NCBI GenBank assembly: GCA_963756185.1
Contig: CAVWMS010000011.1
Span: forward strand, 62,001 to 126,000
Source: DATAXI01 sp963756185
GTDB lineage: Bacteria > Verrucomicrobiota > Verrucomicrobiia > Chthoniobacterales > Chthoniobacteraceae
DNA: 64,000 nucleotides
Direction of reading: 5' to 3'
Made by a program: the position numbers and the translations under genes. This document shows, one piece after another, positions 19,498-28,549 of this stretch. A model generated the notes under the pieces. The model saw only the letters and a program-made list of their open reading frames with translations. It was not told the origin of the DNA and ran no database searches. Position 1 is the stretch's first letter, and every line of letters begins with the position of its first letter.

Positions 19498-20340
19498 TCA
19501 CGCCAGCGTAACCTTCACCTCGACCGTCATCTTCTTCGAACCGGCGCCGCGATAAAATCCCTGCACCGGCATGATGTCGGCGTAATCGCGCCCGACGGCC
19601 ACCTTGACATAGTGGTCGTCGGCCTGCCTGTTGTTGGTCGGATCCAATCCCAGCCAGCCAAAATCGGGCACATAGACCTCGCACCATGCATGGCTGGCCT
19701 GGGCGCCCTGCAATTCATCCAGCGGCCCGTTGTAAAGATAGCCGCTCACATAGCGCGCCGGTATTTTCAGGCTGCGGCACATGCCCAGCATCACATGGGC
19801 AAAATCCTGGCAAACTCCCTTTCGCTTTTCGATGACCTCGGCCACCGGCGTCTGCACCGTCGTCGCCTCCGGTTCGTATTCGAAACCCTCGTGGATGAAT
19901 CGCATCACCTTGAGGGCGGCCTGCCAGGTATCCTTTTCATCCACCGTCGCGTCCACTGCCAGCCGCCAGAGCACGGGATCGATCTCGACATGCTTGCTCC
20001 CCTGCAAAAAGTCGTAGCACTGCTCCATGGAAAAGCACTCGCGCAGCCGGCTCATCGGCGCCGTTGCCTGGTCCGGCAGCAGCGGATTGGAATTGGTGCT
20101 GACCACGGAGCTGCTCTCGATGCTCAGGGTGTTGTGCGGCTCCGGTATCTCGAAGAAGTGGACGCAGTTGAGGTAAAAATCGAGGTAATGCGAGAGCTTT
20201 GTCGATGGCAGCACCTTCAACAGGAACGCATGGCATAGCTGTCCGCCGTCCGAGGTCGGTTGAAGCCGCGTCTCGTTGAAGCTCTCGATGACATTGGACT
20301 GATATTCGTACCGGGTCCGATGGACGACGTGCAGCTTCAT
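19498..20340 (-). CDS. Transglutaminase-like cysteine protease family protein
   Basis: A 280-residue protein with an N-terminal strand domain (KLHVVHRTRYEYQSNVIESF) and a transglutaminase core. The catalytic triad is present: Cys in RKGVCQDFAHVMLGMCRSL, His in ASHAWCEVYVPDFGW, Asp in LGLDPTNNRQADD. It is cytoplasmic. Such proteins are encoded in a conserved trio with an alpha-E protein and a circularly permuted ATP-grasp protein, here the next two genes upstream on the same strand. The trio is thought to make or break peptide-like bonds, but its product is unknown. Confidence 0.88.
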   Translation of the reverse strand: MKLHVVHRTRYEYQSNVIESFNETRLQPTSDGGQLCHAFLLKVLPSTKLSHYLDFYLNCVHFFEIPEPHNTLSIESSSVVSTNSNPLLPDQATAPMSRLRECFSMEQCYDFLQGSKHVEIDPVLWRLAVDATVDEKDTWQAALKVMRFIHEGFEYEPEATTVQTPVAEVIEKRKGVCQDFAHVMLGMCRSLKIPARYVSGYLYNGPLDELQGAQASHAWCEVYVPDFGWLGLDPTNNRQADDHYVKVAVGRDYADIMPVQGFYRGAGSKKMTVEVKVTLA

Positions 20341-20406
20341 GGCGCCGGATACCCGGGATTGGAATTCCGCGCAGCCCCTGCAGGGAAAGCGCCCTCGCGG
20401 ATTCCG

Positions 20407-20440
20407 GTTTCGATTTTCGAATTTCGATTTTCGAATTTCA
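20407..20440. repeat. (AAATTCG)n element, single arm
   Basis: Repeated TTTCGAATTTCGATTTTCG units between the transglutaminase and alpha-E genes, where only one arm is obvious. Same family as 9254, 21455 and 23061. Confidence 0.75.
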
Positions 20441-20446
20441 TCATCT

Positions 20447-21451
20447 CTACTGCTGCTGTTGCTGCTGCTGGTCCGAGAATCCCTCGTGAAACGGATGATA
20501 GATATAGATCGAGAAAAGCGCTTCGCCGATTTCGTTCAACTGCAATTGCAGGTCATCCAGGTACTCGTGCAGCCCATTGGCGAATATCTCGCCGATGTCG
20601 CTGAATTGCAGCTCGGCCAGCAGCCGCCCGGAACGCTTTTCCGCGTCGTTCCAAAACCGCCCGACCGGCGCGCCCGAGAGCTGGCGCAGCGTCGAGTCGA
20701 GCTCCGACACGCAAAAGCGCACCGAGCGCGGAAACTCGGGCGAAAGCAGCAGCAACTGGCTCACGCGCCGCGGCCCGACGTCCACTCCATGGATGTGCCG
20801 GTAGGCGTCCCACGCGCTGCAGGAGCGCAGGATTGCCGACCACTCGAGCGCGTCGGTCTGGTTGACCTGCGCCGGCACTCCCTTGGCCGGCAGCGCCTGG
20901 TTGCGCAGGTCCAGGATGCGCGTCGTCTTGTCCGCACGCTCGATGTACTTGCCGGCCTGCAAAAAATACCAGCCCTCGTTGCGCGGAATGGTCGAGCTGA
21001 TCAGTCCCTGGAGATCGCACGAGCTGGCGCGGATTTCGTGAAAAAATTCCGCCGGGCTCGAATGCCACATGTCCTGCGCACGCTCCGACCGCAGGAATAG
21101 GTGGATGCGATTGATCTCCTCCCACATCTCGATCGTGATCTGGTCGCGCACCATCCGCGCGTTTTCCCGCGCCTGCGCGATTGAACAGACGATCGAGTTC
21201 GCGTTTTCCCGGTTAAAGACGAAATACTCCGTCACCGTCCTGCCGTTCGCCTCCTCGTACAATTCGAAGAAATGATCTTCGTCACCCGTGGTCTGCACGA
21301 TGGGGGTCCAATGCCGCATCAGGTGCTCGTCGTCCAGCCGGCGATAATCGAGCAACAACTGGAGGTTCACGTCGAGGATGCGCGCGACATTGTCGGCCCG
21401 CTCGATGTAGCGGCTCATCCAGTAAAGGGAATTGGCAACGCGCGAGAGCAT
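20447..21451 (-). CDS. Alpha-E domain protein (DUF403)
   Basis: A 334-residue all-helical protein. The start MLSRVANSLYWMSRYIERAD is the family signature, and the domain continues with NVARILDVNLQLLLDYRR and FLQAGKYIERADKTTRILDL. The biochemical role is unknown. It is regularly encoded beside the ATP-grasp and transglutaminase proteins found here. The C-terminus ends in a poly-glutamine run (SDQQQQQQQ) coded by CTG repeats at about 20449-20470, an odd tail not typical of the family. Confidence 0.88.
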   Translation of the reverse strand: MLSRVANSLYWMSRYIERADNVARILDVNLQLLLDYRRLDDEHLMRHWTPIVQTTGDEDHFFELYEEANGRTVTEYFVFNRENANSIVCSIAQARENARMVRDQITIEMWEEINRIHLFLRSERAQDMWHSSPAEFFHEIRASSCDLQGLISSTIPRNEGWYFLQAGKYIERADKTTRILDLRNQALPAKGVPAQVNQTDALEWSAILRSCSAWDAYRHIHGVDVGPRRVSQLLLLSPEFPRSVRFCVSELDSTLRQLSGAPVGRFWNDAEKRSGRLLAELQFSDIGEIFANGLHEYLDDLQLQLNEIGEALFSIYIYHPFHEGFSDQQQQQQQ

Positions 21452-21454
21452 CAG

Positions 21455-21616
21455 GAAAAATTCGAAATTCGAAAATCGAAAATCGAAATTCGAAAACCTG
21501 GATTTGGGGTTTGAAAAACATCGGGCAGCCCGCCCGCCAGCCCGCAGCCAGACCTCAAGTTAGCGCCCGCACCCGGCGGTAAGCCCTTCGAATTTCGAAT
21601 TTCGAATTTCGAATTT
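21455..21616. repeat. (AAATTCG)n hairpin element
   Basis: A left arm at 21455-21496 (AAATTCG units) and a right arm at 21587-21616 (CGAATTT units) flank a GC-rich centre, filling the whole gap between the alpha-E and ATP-grasp genes. The right arm touches the ATP-grasp stop codon. Confidence 0.85.
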
Positions 21617-23056
21617 TTAATCATAAAGCACCCACGTATCCTTGCTTCCGCCGCCCTGGCTCGAGTTGACGACCAGCGACCCTTTGACCAATGCCACGCG
21701 CGTCAGCCCTCCCGGCATGATCGTGGTCCGTTCCCCATACAGGATGAACGGCCGCAAATCGACGTGCCGGCCCTCGAACCCCGCCTCCTCGCACCACGTC
21801 GGGTGCCGCGACAGCGATATCATCGGCTGCCCGATGTAATTGCGCGGGTCGGCCTCGATCAGGTCGCGGAATTTCTCGATCTCCGCCTTGCTCGCCCGCG
21901 GTCCCATCAGCATCCCGTAGCCGCCCGATTCATTCGCCGCCTTGACCACCAGCTCGCCCAGGTGCTCGAGGATGTACTGCCTGTCGCTCTCCTCCGAGGC
22001 GAGATAAGTCGGCACGTTCTGCAGGATCGGCTCCTGGTCCAGGTAGTATTTGATGATTTTCGGCACGAAATAATAGACCACCTTGTCATCCGCCACGCCG
22101 GTGCCGATCGAGTTCGCCAGTGACACGTTCCCCTCCCGGTACGCGTTGATGAGGCCGGGGACCCCGAGCACCGAATCCTTCCGGAACACGGTGGGATCCA
22201 GGAAATCATCGTCGATGCGCCGGTAAATGACGTGCACCGGCTGGAGGCCGCGCGTGGTGCGCATGTAAACGTGCGAGTTGCGCACCACCAGGTCGCGCCC
22301 CTCGACGATCTCGATCCCCATCTGCCGCGCAAGGTAGGTGTGCTCGAAGTAGGCCGAGTTGTACGCGCCCGGCGTCAGCAGCACCACCGTCGGATTCGCG
22401 ACGCCCGCGGGCGCGATATGCTGCATCGTCTTCAGCAAATCCGTCGAGTAGGAATCCACGGGCCGTACGCCCACCGACTCGAACATGCCCGGAAAGCTCC
22501 GCTTCATCGCCCGCCGATTCTCGAGCACGTAGGAGACCCCCGAGGGCGAGCGGCAGTTGTCCTCGAGCACCAGGTAGGTGCCGTCCTTGTCCCGGATCAA
22601 ATCGGTGCCGCATATGTGGACGTAGATGTCCTTCGGCACCTGGAAATTGACGAACTCCCGCCGGAAATGCTTCGCCGAAAGCACATAGTATGGCGGCACG
22701 ACGCCATCCTTGAGGATGCGCTGCTCGTGGTAAACGTCGTGGAGGAAGAGGTTCAGCGCGGTGATCCGCTGCTCGAGGCCCCTCTCGATATGCTCCCACT
22801 CATCGGCCGGGATGATCCGCGGGATCAGGTCGAAGGGAAAAATCCGCTCCGTTCCCTGTGAGTCCCCGTAGACGTTGAACGTGATCCCTTGCCGCAGGAA
22901 CGCCAGGTCCACCGCCCGCCGCTTCGCCTCGAACTCGTCCCTTTCCACGCCCCCGAACCGCTCGACGAATCCCCGGTAGTGCGCGCGGACCCCGTTGTCC
23001 AGCGACATCATTTCGTCAAAAAAATCGCCGGGATCGTAATTAGTGAGCAAAGACAT
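21617..23056 (-). CDS. Circularly permuted type 2 ATP-grasp protein
   Basis: A 479-residue enzyme of the circularly permuted ATP-grasp family (formerly DUF404/407). The conserved blocks are FPFDLIPRIIPADEWEHIER, ICGTDLIRDKDGTYLVLEDN, CRSPSGVSYVLENRR, VVKAANESGGYGMLMGP and LRPFILYGERTTIMPGGLTR. The end, SQGGGSKDTWVLYD, is a hallmark. It probably ligates an amino group to a carboxylate using ATP, in one pathway with the alpha-E and transglutaminase proteins downstream. It is the first gene of the trio. Confidence 0.9.
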   Translation of the reverse strand: MSLLTNYDPGDFFDEMMSLDNGVRAHYRGFVERFGGVERDEFEAKRRAVDLAFLRQGITFNVYGDSQGTERIFPFDLIPRIIPADEWEHIERGLEQRITALNLFLHDVYHEQRILKDGVVPPYYVLSAKHFRREFVNFQVPKDIYVHICGTDLIRDKDGTYLVLEDNCRSPSGVSYVLENRRAMKRSFPGMFESVGVRPVDSYSTDLLKTMQHIAPAGVANPTVVLLTPGAYNSAYFEHTYLARQMGIEIVEGRDLVVRNSHVYMRTTRGLQPVHVIYRRIDDDFLDPTVFRKDSVLGVPGLINAYREGNVSLANSIGTGVADDKVVYYFVPKIIKYYLDQEPILQNVPTYLASEESDRQYILEHLGELVVKAANESGGYGMLMGPRASKAEIEKFRDLIEADPRNYIGQPMISLSRHPTWCEEAGFEGRHVDLRPFILYGERTTIMPGGLTRVALVKGSLVVNSSQGGGSKDTWVLYD

Positions 23057-23060
23057 GCGG

Positions 23061-23172
23061 AAAAATTCGAAATTCGAAATTCGAAATTCGAAACCAGAAG
23101 TCCCGAGCCCGGGCGCCCGTCGCGCGGGAGCGCGGAAATCCTTCGGATTTCGAATTTCGATTTTCGAATTTC
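23061..23172. repeat. (AAATTCG)n hairpin element
   Basis: A left arm of four AAATTCG units (23061-23092) and a right arm of CGAATTT-like units (23144-23172) surround a GC-rich centre. It lies between the ATP-grasp start and the glnA terminator. Confidence 0.85.
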
Positions 23173-23186
23173 ATACGCTTTTGGCA

Positions 23187-23227
23187 CGAAAAAGGGGCCA
23201 CGCCGATCAGTTCACAGCGTGGCCCCT
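23187..23227 (-). terminator. Rho-independent terminator of glnA
   Basis: On the minus strand, AGGGGCCACGC and GCGTGGCCCCT form a perfect 11-bp stem with a 13-base loop, followed at once by TTTTTCG. It starts 18 bases after the glnA stop codon. Confidence 0.9.
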
Positions 23228-23245
23228 GAACTTTCAACTCATCCC

Positions 23246-24667
23246 TTACAGGTCGAAGTACATGGCGTACTCGTACGGATGCGGGCGCAGCCGAAGCGCA
23301 TCGTGCTCCTTCAGCTTCATCTCGCACCAGTTGTCGATGAAGTCCTTGGTGAACACGTCGCCCTTGAGCAGGAATTCGTGGTCCGCCTGCAACGCGCCGA
23401 TGGCCGCCTGCAGCGAATCGGGAGCCTGCGGGACCTTCGCCAGTTCCTCCGGGGGCAGGTCGTAGAGGTTCTTGTCGAGCGGATCGCCCGGGTCGATGCG
23501 GTTCTGGATGCCGTCCAGGCCGGCCATGAGCATGGCCGAGCAGGCCAGGTAGATATTCGCCGCGGGGTCGGGCGTGCGGAACTCGATGCGTTTGGCCTTC
23601 GGATTCGGCGAGTAAGTCGGGATGCGGATCGTCGCCGAGCGGTTGCGCGCGCTGTAGGCAAAGCTGACGGGCGCCTCGAAACCGGGCACCAGGCGCTTGT
23701 AGGAGTTGGTGGTCGGGTTGGTGATCGCCGTCAGCGCCCGCGCATGCTTGATGATGCCGCCGATGTAGTGCAGCGCCATCTCGCTGAGGCCCGCGTACAG
23801 GTTGCCGGCGAAGAGCGGCTTGCCCCCTTTCCAGAGCGACTGGTGGGTGTGCATGCCCGAGCCGTTGTCTCCGAAGAGCGGCTTCGGCATGAAGGTGACC
23901 GTCTTGTTGTGGCGGCGGGCGACGTTTTTGGTGATGTATTTGTAGTACATCATGATGTCGCCCATCTCCTTGAGCGGGGCGAACCGCACGTCGATCTCCG
24001 CCTGGCCCGCGGTCGCGACCTCATGGTGCTGGCGCTCGATGGGGACGCCGGCCTTTTCCATCTCGAGGCACATCTCGTTGCGGATGTCCTGCTGCGAGTC
24101 GGTCGGCGCCACGGGAAAGTACCCTTCCTTGTGCCGGATCTTGTAGCCCAGGTTCGGGAACTCCTCGCGGCCGCTGTTCCAGATGCCCTCGCTGCTGTCC
24201 ACCGAGTGGAAGGAGGAATTGGCCGTATAGTCGAACCGCACGTCGTCGAAGATGAAGAACTCCGCCTCCGGCCCGAAGAAGGCCGTGTCGGCGATGCCGG
24301 TCGATTTCAGGTACGCCTCGGCCTTCTCGGCGACGCCGCGCGGGTCGCGGTCATAAGGCTCGCGGGTGATGGGATCGACGATGGTGCAGATGAGCGAGAG
24401 CGTCGGCTCCGCGTTGAATACGTCCACCCAGGCCGTTGTCGGGTCCGGGATCACGAGCATGTCCGAGGAATTGATGGCTTTCCAGCCGCGGATCGACGAG
24501 CCGTCGAAGCCGAGGCCATCCTCGAAAATGCCGTCGCTGTATTCGTTCAGCGTCGTTGTGAAATGCTGCCAGGTTCCGAGCAGGTCGCAGAACTTGAAAT
24601 CGACCAATTTGATTCCCTGGTCCTTGACCAGCTTTGTTACGTCGGAGGGTTTGAAATCTTTGGGCAT
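23246..24667 (-). CDS. glnA: Glutamine synthetase type I
   Basis: Makes glutamine from glutamate, ammonia and ATP. The length of 473 residues and the sequence fit the dodecameric GSI-beta type. Signatures are GLGFDGSSIRGWKAINSSD, GSGMHTHQSLWKGGKPLFAG, NPTTNSYKRLVPGFEAPVSF and the final block DNWCEMKLKEHDALRLRPHP. The tyrosine in DKNLYDLPPEELAKVP matches the adenylylation site of GSI-beta, so control by GlnE-type adenylyltransferase is likely. A strong intrinsic terminator follows. The gene appears monocistronic. Confidence 0.96.
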   Translation of the reverse strand: MPKDFKPSDVTKLVKDQGIKLVDFKFCDLLGTWQHFTTTLNEYSDGIFEDGLGFDGSSIRGWKAINSSDMLVIPDPTTAWVDVFNAEPTLSLICTIVDPITREPYDRDPRGVAEKAEAYLKSTGIADTAFFGPEAEFFIFDDVRFDYTANSSFHSVDSSEGIWNSGREEFPNLGYKIRHKEGYFPVAPTDSQQDIRNEMCLEMEKAGVPIERQHHEVATAGQAEIDVRFAPLKEMGDIMMYYKYITKNVARRHNKTVTFMPKPLFGDNGSGMHTHQSLWKGGKPLFAGNLYAGLSEMALHYIGGIIKHARALTAITNPTTNSYKRLVPGFEAPVSFAYSARNRSATIRIPTYSPNPKAKRIEFRTPDPAANIYLACSAMLMAGLDGIQNRIDPGDPLDKNLYDLPPEELAKVPQAPDSLQAAIGALQADHEFLLKGDVFTKDFIDNWCEMKLKEHDALRLRPHPYEYAMYFDL

Positions 24668-25097
24668 GAGATGTTTGATTTCTGGTTGAGGTTGCTTGCT
24701 GCCTTCCCGGACAATCCGGGGGACAGTGAGTCGAGCGTCTTAATATCAGGACTTCACAGTGGCAATGGAATTATTGCCCCCGCGAATTGCCCCGGCGGGC
24801 AAGGGGCGCGGGCCGGAAATACTTCGAGGGGCGATTTTCGCTGGCCAGCCGCAGCAGAGCATGTGCCAAAGTACTATCCCTTCTGCCCCTCCCAGAGCGG
24901 ATTTCTTCACCCTCCGGCCATGCCCATTTCCGCCTGTCCACATTTCAACATTTCCGGCCCCCGGAATTGTCAAAAACTCCACACTCCCGGCTCCGCCTCC
25001 AGGCGGCCCGGCGGGGGCGCCCCTGAGAGAGGGCTCGACATCTCCCTGGGATTCAAGTACCTTTCGCACCCTTTTTCCGCCGTCCCACATCCAATTC
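24668..25097. other. Gap between divergent glnA and methyltransferase genes
   Basis: A 430-base gap. It contains a short hairpin (TCCCGGA-CAA-TCCGGGG near 24706-24722), about 45 bases upstream of glnA. It must carry the promoters of both divergent genes, but I see no convincing -35/-10 pair or sigma-54 (GG-N10-GC) site. Open frames across it are not protein-like. Confidence 0.5.
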
Positions 25098-25719
25098 ATG
25101 AGTGCAGCACTTTTCTTCAAGAGGTTCCTTCAACGGCCCATGCAGGTCGCTTCCATCGTGCCGAGTTCAAAGGTCCTCATCAACCGGGTCGCCGGCAAAT
25201 TCGATTTTTCAGCACCCCGCGTCATCGCGGAATTCGGCCCCGGCGAAGGCTGTCACACCCGCGAAATCATCCGCCGAATGCACCCCGATTCCCAGTTGCT
25301 CCTCTTTGAGCTGGACCCCGAGCTGGCCAGTCATCTGCGCCATTGTTTCCGCGACGATCCCGCGCATCTCCGTGCTCAACACCGACGCCGCCAATCTGCC
25401 CGGCGAACTCCACTCCCGCGGCTTCCAGTATTGCGATTACGTGGTCTCCGGCATCCCCTTCTCGACCATGGAGATCGGCAAGAAGCGGCTCATCCTCCAG
25501 CGCATCCACCAGGCGCTGGCCCCGGACTCCCACTCCGCCTTCATCATCTACCAGGTCACCAACGAGCTGCGCGGCCATGCAAAGGACTTCCCGCGCGTGA
25601 AAAGCGAATATTGCCTCCAGAACATCCCGCCCATGTTCGTCACCGTTTTCTTCAAGCAGGCGCTCAACGGCGCGAACGGTTCCAACGGCTCCTCCCACAA
25701 CGGCAACGGGAAGCACTGA
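25098..25719 (+). CDS. SAM-dependent methyltransferase, phospholipid N-methyltransferase-like, frameshifted
   Basis: About 206 residues when joined. The start at 25098 gives MSAALFFKRFLQRPMQVASI. The SAM-binding motif I is VIAEFGPGEGCHTREIIRRM. The frame changes near 25366, where GATCCCGCG carries one extra C; the normal reading would be DDPRISVLNTDAANLPGEL. The motif IV region YCDYVVSGIPFSTMEIGKK matches phospholipid N-methyltransferase (PmtA)-type and rRNA-dimethylase-like proteins. Methylation of phosphatidylethanolamine is a reasonable guess, not proven. fumC follows after four bases, so they may be co-transcribed. Confidence 0.6.
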
Positions 25720-25723
25720 CGGC

Positions 25724-27136
25724 ATGGCAGATACACGCCTCGAAAAGGATTCGATGGGCGAGATGGAGGTCCCCGTCTCCGCCCTCTACGGCGCATCGAC
25801 CCAGCGGGCGGTCCTCAATTTTCCCATCAGCGGCTACAGGTTCCCGCGCGAGTTCATCCGCGCGCTGGGCCTCATCAAGATGGCCGCCGCCCGCGCCAAC
25901 CAGCAGCTCGGCAAGCTCGACGATGAGCGCGCTGATTTGATCGTCAGGGCCGCCGGCGAAGTCCGTGACGGCGCGCTGGACGAGCATTTCCCGGTCGACA
26001 TTTTCCAGACCGGCTCCGGCACGAGCACGAACATGAACGCGAACGAGGTGATCGCGAACCGCTGCTCGCAGCTCGCCGGCAAGCCCATCGGCTCGCGCGA
26101 CCCGGTCCACCCGAACGACCACGTGAACATGGGGCAATCGAGCAACGACGTGATCCCCTCCGCCATTCACGTGGCCACGGCCGAGTCGATCAAGACGCTG
26201 CTTTTTCCCGCGCTCGAGCGCCTGGAAACGGCCTTGCGCGCCAAATCCGCCGAATTCTGGGACATCATCAAGATTGGGCGCACGCATTTGATGGACGCCA
26301 CCCCGGTGCGCCTGGGCCAGGAATTTGCCGGCTACGCCAAGCAGGCCGAGTACGCCCGCCTGCGCGCCGGCAATGCCATCGGCGCCCTCGAGGAATTGGC
26401 GCTCGGCGGCACCGCCGTCGGCACCGGCCTCAACGCGCACCCTGAATTCGCCGGGCGCGCCATCGCCATCGTCGCGAAGGAGACCGGCATCGCCTTCCGC
26501 GAGGCCGCGGATCATTTCGAGGCGCAGGGAGCCAAGGATGGCCTTGTCCAGGCCAGCGGCCAGTTGAAGACAATTGCCGTGAGCCTTTTCAAGCTCGCCA
26601 ACGACCTTCGCTGGCTCAGCAGCGGCCCGCGCTGCGGCATCGGCGAGATTCAGCTTCCCGCCACGCAGCCCGGCTCATCGATCATGCCCGGCAAGGTCAA
26701 CCCCGTGATGTGCGAGGCGCTCATGCAGGTTTGCGCGCAGGTCATCGGCAATGACGCCACCATTTCCTGGTGCGGCGCCAACGGCAACTTCGAGCTCAAC
26801 GTGATGATGCCCGTCCTGGCTCATGACATCCTCGAGTCCATTCGCCTCCTGGCCAACGCCATCAACGTCTTCGCCACCCGCTGCGTCGATGGCATCGTCG
26901 CAAACAAAGCCCGCTGCGAAGAACTGGTCGAATACTCGATGGCCATGGTCACCTCCCTCGCGCCGATCATCGGCTACGACCGCGCCGCGCAAATCGCCAA
27001 GGAAAGCGCCAAAACCGGCCGCACCGTCCGCGCCATTTGCGAAGAACAAAAAGTCCTCCCCATCGAACAACTCGCCCTGGCTCTCGACCCCGTCGAAATG
27101 ACCAAACCCGGCGGCGAAGGCAGCGCCGGGGGCTAA
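25724..27136 (+). CDS. fumC: Class II fumarate hydratase
   Basis: Interconverts fumarate and malate in the TCA cycle. The 470-residue tetrameric enzyme has TGSGTSTNMNANEVIANRCS, VHPNDHVNMGQSSNDVIPSA, IGRTHLMDATPVRLGQEFAG and the superfamily signature GSSIMPGKVNPVMCEALMQV. A close relative, aspartate ammonia-lyase, is less likely because of the HPNDHVNMGQSSND block and length. Malate dehydrogenase is encoded just beyond on the opposite strand, so two consecutive TCA steps converge here. An intrinsic terminator follows. Confidence 0.93.
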   Translation: MADTRLEKDSMGEMEVPVSALYGASTQRAVLNFPISGYRFPREFIRALGLIKMAAARANQQLGKLDDERADLIVRAAGEVRDGALDEHFPVDIFQTGSGTSTNMNANEVIANRCSQLAGKPIGSRDPVHPNDHVNMGQSSNDVIPSAIHVATAESIKTLLFPALERLETALRAKSAEFWDIIKIGRTHLMDATPVRLGQEFAGYAKQAEYARLRAGNAIGALEELALGGTAVGTGLNAHPEFAGRAIAIVAKETGIAFREAADHFEAQGAKDGLVQASGQLKTIAVSLFKLANDLRWLSSGPRCGIGEIQLPATQPGSSIMPGKVNPVMCEALMQVCAQVIGNDATISWCGANGNFELNVMMPVLAHDILESIRLLANAINVFATRCVDGIVANKARCEELVEYSMAMVTSLAPIIGYDRAAQIAKESAKTGRTVRAICEEQKVLPIEQLALALDPVEMTKPGGEGSAGG

Positions 27137-27150
27137 CAGAATCGTTGATG

Positions 27151-27173
27151 GCCGCCAGAGGCGGCATTTTTTT
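27151..27173 (+). terminator. Intrinsic terminator after fumC
   Basis: GCCGCC-AGA-GGCGGC followed by ATTTTTTT, starting 15 bases after the fumC stop codon. Confidence 0.85.
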
Positions 27174-27272
27174 CAATCAGCAATCTCACATCAGCAATCA
27201 GCAATTCTTGTTTTGTGTACCGGCTCCGCGCCACCCTCCCCAATTAGCAATTTCAGATTAGCAATTATCAAT
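27173..27272. repeat. AGCAATCT/AATTGATAATTGC repeat, two blocks
   Basis: Blocks at 27173-27208 (TCAGCAATCTCACATCAGC) and 27241-27272 (AATTAGCAATTTCAGATTAG) flank a GC-rich centre. The second block supplies the mdh stop codon: on the minus strand the gene ends CTG-AAT-TGA and continues as TAATTGC. Confidence 0.8.
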
Positions 27273-28251
27273 TCAGCAACTCCTTCACCATCTCCCTCTC
27301 CTCCTTCAGCTCCTTCACGCTCTCATCGATCTTCGTCCGCGAATACTCCGGAATACTCACCCATTTCGCGACTTCCAGTCCCGACCCGTCGCTGCGCACC
27401 GGGAATGATGAAATCAGCCCCGCGTCAACGTCGTATTCGCCCGTCGAACAAATCGACACGCTGTGCCAGTCGCCCTGCGGCGTCGGTTCGACAATCGACC
27501 GCACCGTATCGACCACCGCATTGGCCGCCGAGGCCGCGCTCGAAAGGCCGCGCGACTTGATGATCGCCGCGCCGCGCTGCTGCACCGTGGGAATGAACGT
27601 GCTCTTGAGCCACTCCTCGTCCCCGATCACCTCGGGCGCGCGCTTGCCGCCGATGCGCGCGTTGTAAAAATCCGGGTATTGCGTGGCCGAATGGTTGCCC
27701 CAGATCGCCATGTTCGTCACCTCGGTCACATCCATGCCGGCGCGCAAGGCTAGCTGCGACTTCGCCCGGTTCTCATCCAGGCGCGTCATGCCAAACCATC
27801 GGTCGCGCGGGATCTCCTTCGCGTTGTTCATCGCGATCAGGCAATTGGTGTTGCACGGGTTACCCACCACCAGCACCCGCACCGTGCTCGCCGCCGCGCG
27901 CTGGATCGCCTGTCCCTGCCCGACGAAAATCTTTCCGTTGATCCCCAGCAAATCCTTGCGCTCCATGCCCGCCTTGCGCGGCACGCTCCCCACCAGCAGC
28001 GCCCATTCCACACCGCGAAATCCCTCATCGAGATCCGCCGTCGCCGTGATCCCTTTCAAAAGCGGGAACGCGCAATCCTGCAACTCCATCACCACGCCGT
28101 CGAGCGCCTGCAACGCGGGCGGAATCTCGATCAATTGCAAATGCACCGTCTGCTCCGGCCCGAACATCGCCCCCGAGGCGATGCGAAACAGCAGCGAATA
28201 TCCGATCTGGCCGGCCGCGCCGGTCACAGCAACTTTGATGGGAGTGGTCAT
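27268..28251 (-). CDS. mdh: Malate dehydrogenase
   Basis: NAD-dependent oxidation of malate to oxaloacetate. The start at 28251 (MTTPIKVAVTGAAGQIGYSL) gives the dinucleotide-binding motif directly; a longer start at 28278 adds only nine residues. Other signatures are VLVVGNPCNTNCLIAMNNAK, RLDENRAKSQLALRAGM with the catalytic Asp/Arg region, and the active His in NMAIWGNHSATQYPDFY. The sequence fits the long cytosolic-type MDH group (about 327 residues). It is convergent with fumC. Its stop codon is part of an interspersed repeat. Confidence 0.95.
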   Translation of the reverse strand: MTTPIKVAVTGAAGQIGYSLLFRIASGAMFGPEQTVHLQLIEIPPALQALDGVVMELQDCAFPLLKGITATADLDEGFRGVEWALLVGSVPRKAGMERKDLLGINGKIFVGQGQAIQRAAASTVRVLVVGNPCNTNCLIAMNNAKEIPRDRWFGMTRLDENRAKSQLALRAGMDVTEVTNMAIWGNHSATQYPDFYNARIGGKRAPEVIGDEEWLKSTFIPTVQQRGAAIIKSRGLSSAASAANAVVDTVRSIVEPTPQGDWHSVSICSTGEYDVDAGLISSFPVRSDGSGLEVAKWVSIPEYSRTKIDESVKELKEEREMVKELLN

Positions 28252-28335
28252 GGCGGTAAAGAAATGGGGGTTAAGCAAAACAAGAACATGGCGCGGGAGC
28301 GAGAGGGAAAATTCGAAATTCCAACCGGTCCGTAG

Positions 28336-28436
28336 AATTGCTAATTGCTAATCTGAAATTGCTAATTGGGGAGAGCGGCGCCGGGCGGCTACGTAAAATG
28401 CGAATTGCTGATTGCTGATGTGAGATTGCTGATTGG
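28336..28436. repeat. AGCAATCT/AATTGATAATTGC repeat, two blocks
   Basis: Blocks at 28336-28369 (GAATTGCTAATTGCTAATCT) and 28401-28436 (GCTGATGTGAGATTGCTGAT) lie in the same orientation around a GC-rich centre, in the gap between mdh and malQ. Confidence 0.8.
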
Positions 28437-28549
28437 CAGAATGCAGTTTACACGCCGCAGAACGGCTACGGGCCGGAGTTTTTGTTCGTCCAACCGCGCC
28501 GCCTCCGGCGGCCAATATTTTTAAATTAGCAATTTTAGATTAGCAATTA
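28437..28549. repeat. Rest of the mdh-malQ gap with a third repeat block
   Basis: 28523-28556 holds another AGCAATTTTAGATTAGCAATT block that runs into the malQ stop codon (minus strand GGG-AAT-TGA-TAATTGC). The remaining bases carry a GC-rich CGCCGCCTCCGGCGG inverted repeat near 28498-28512. Confidence 0.6.
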
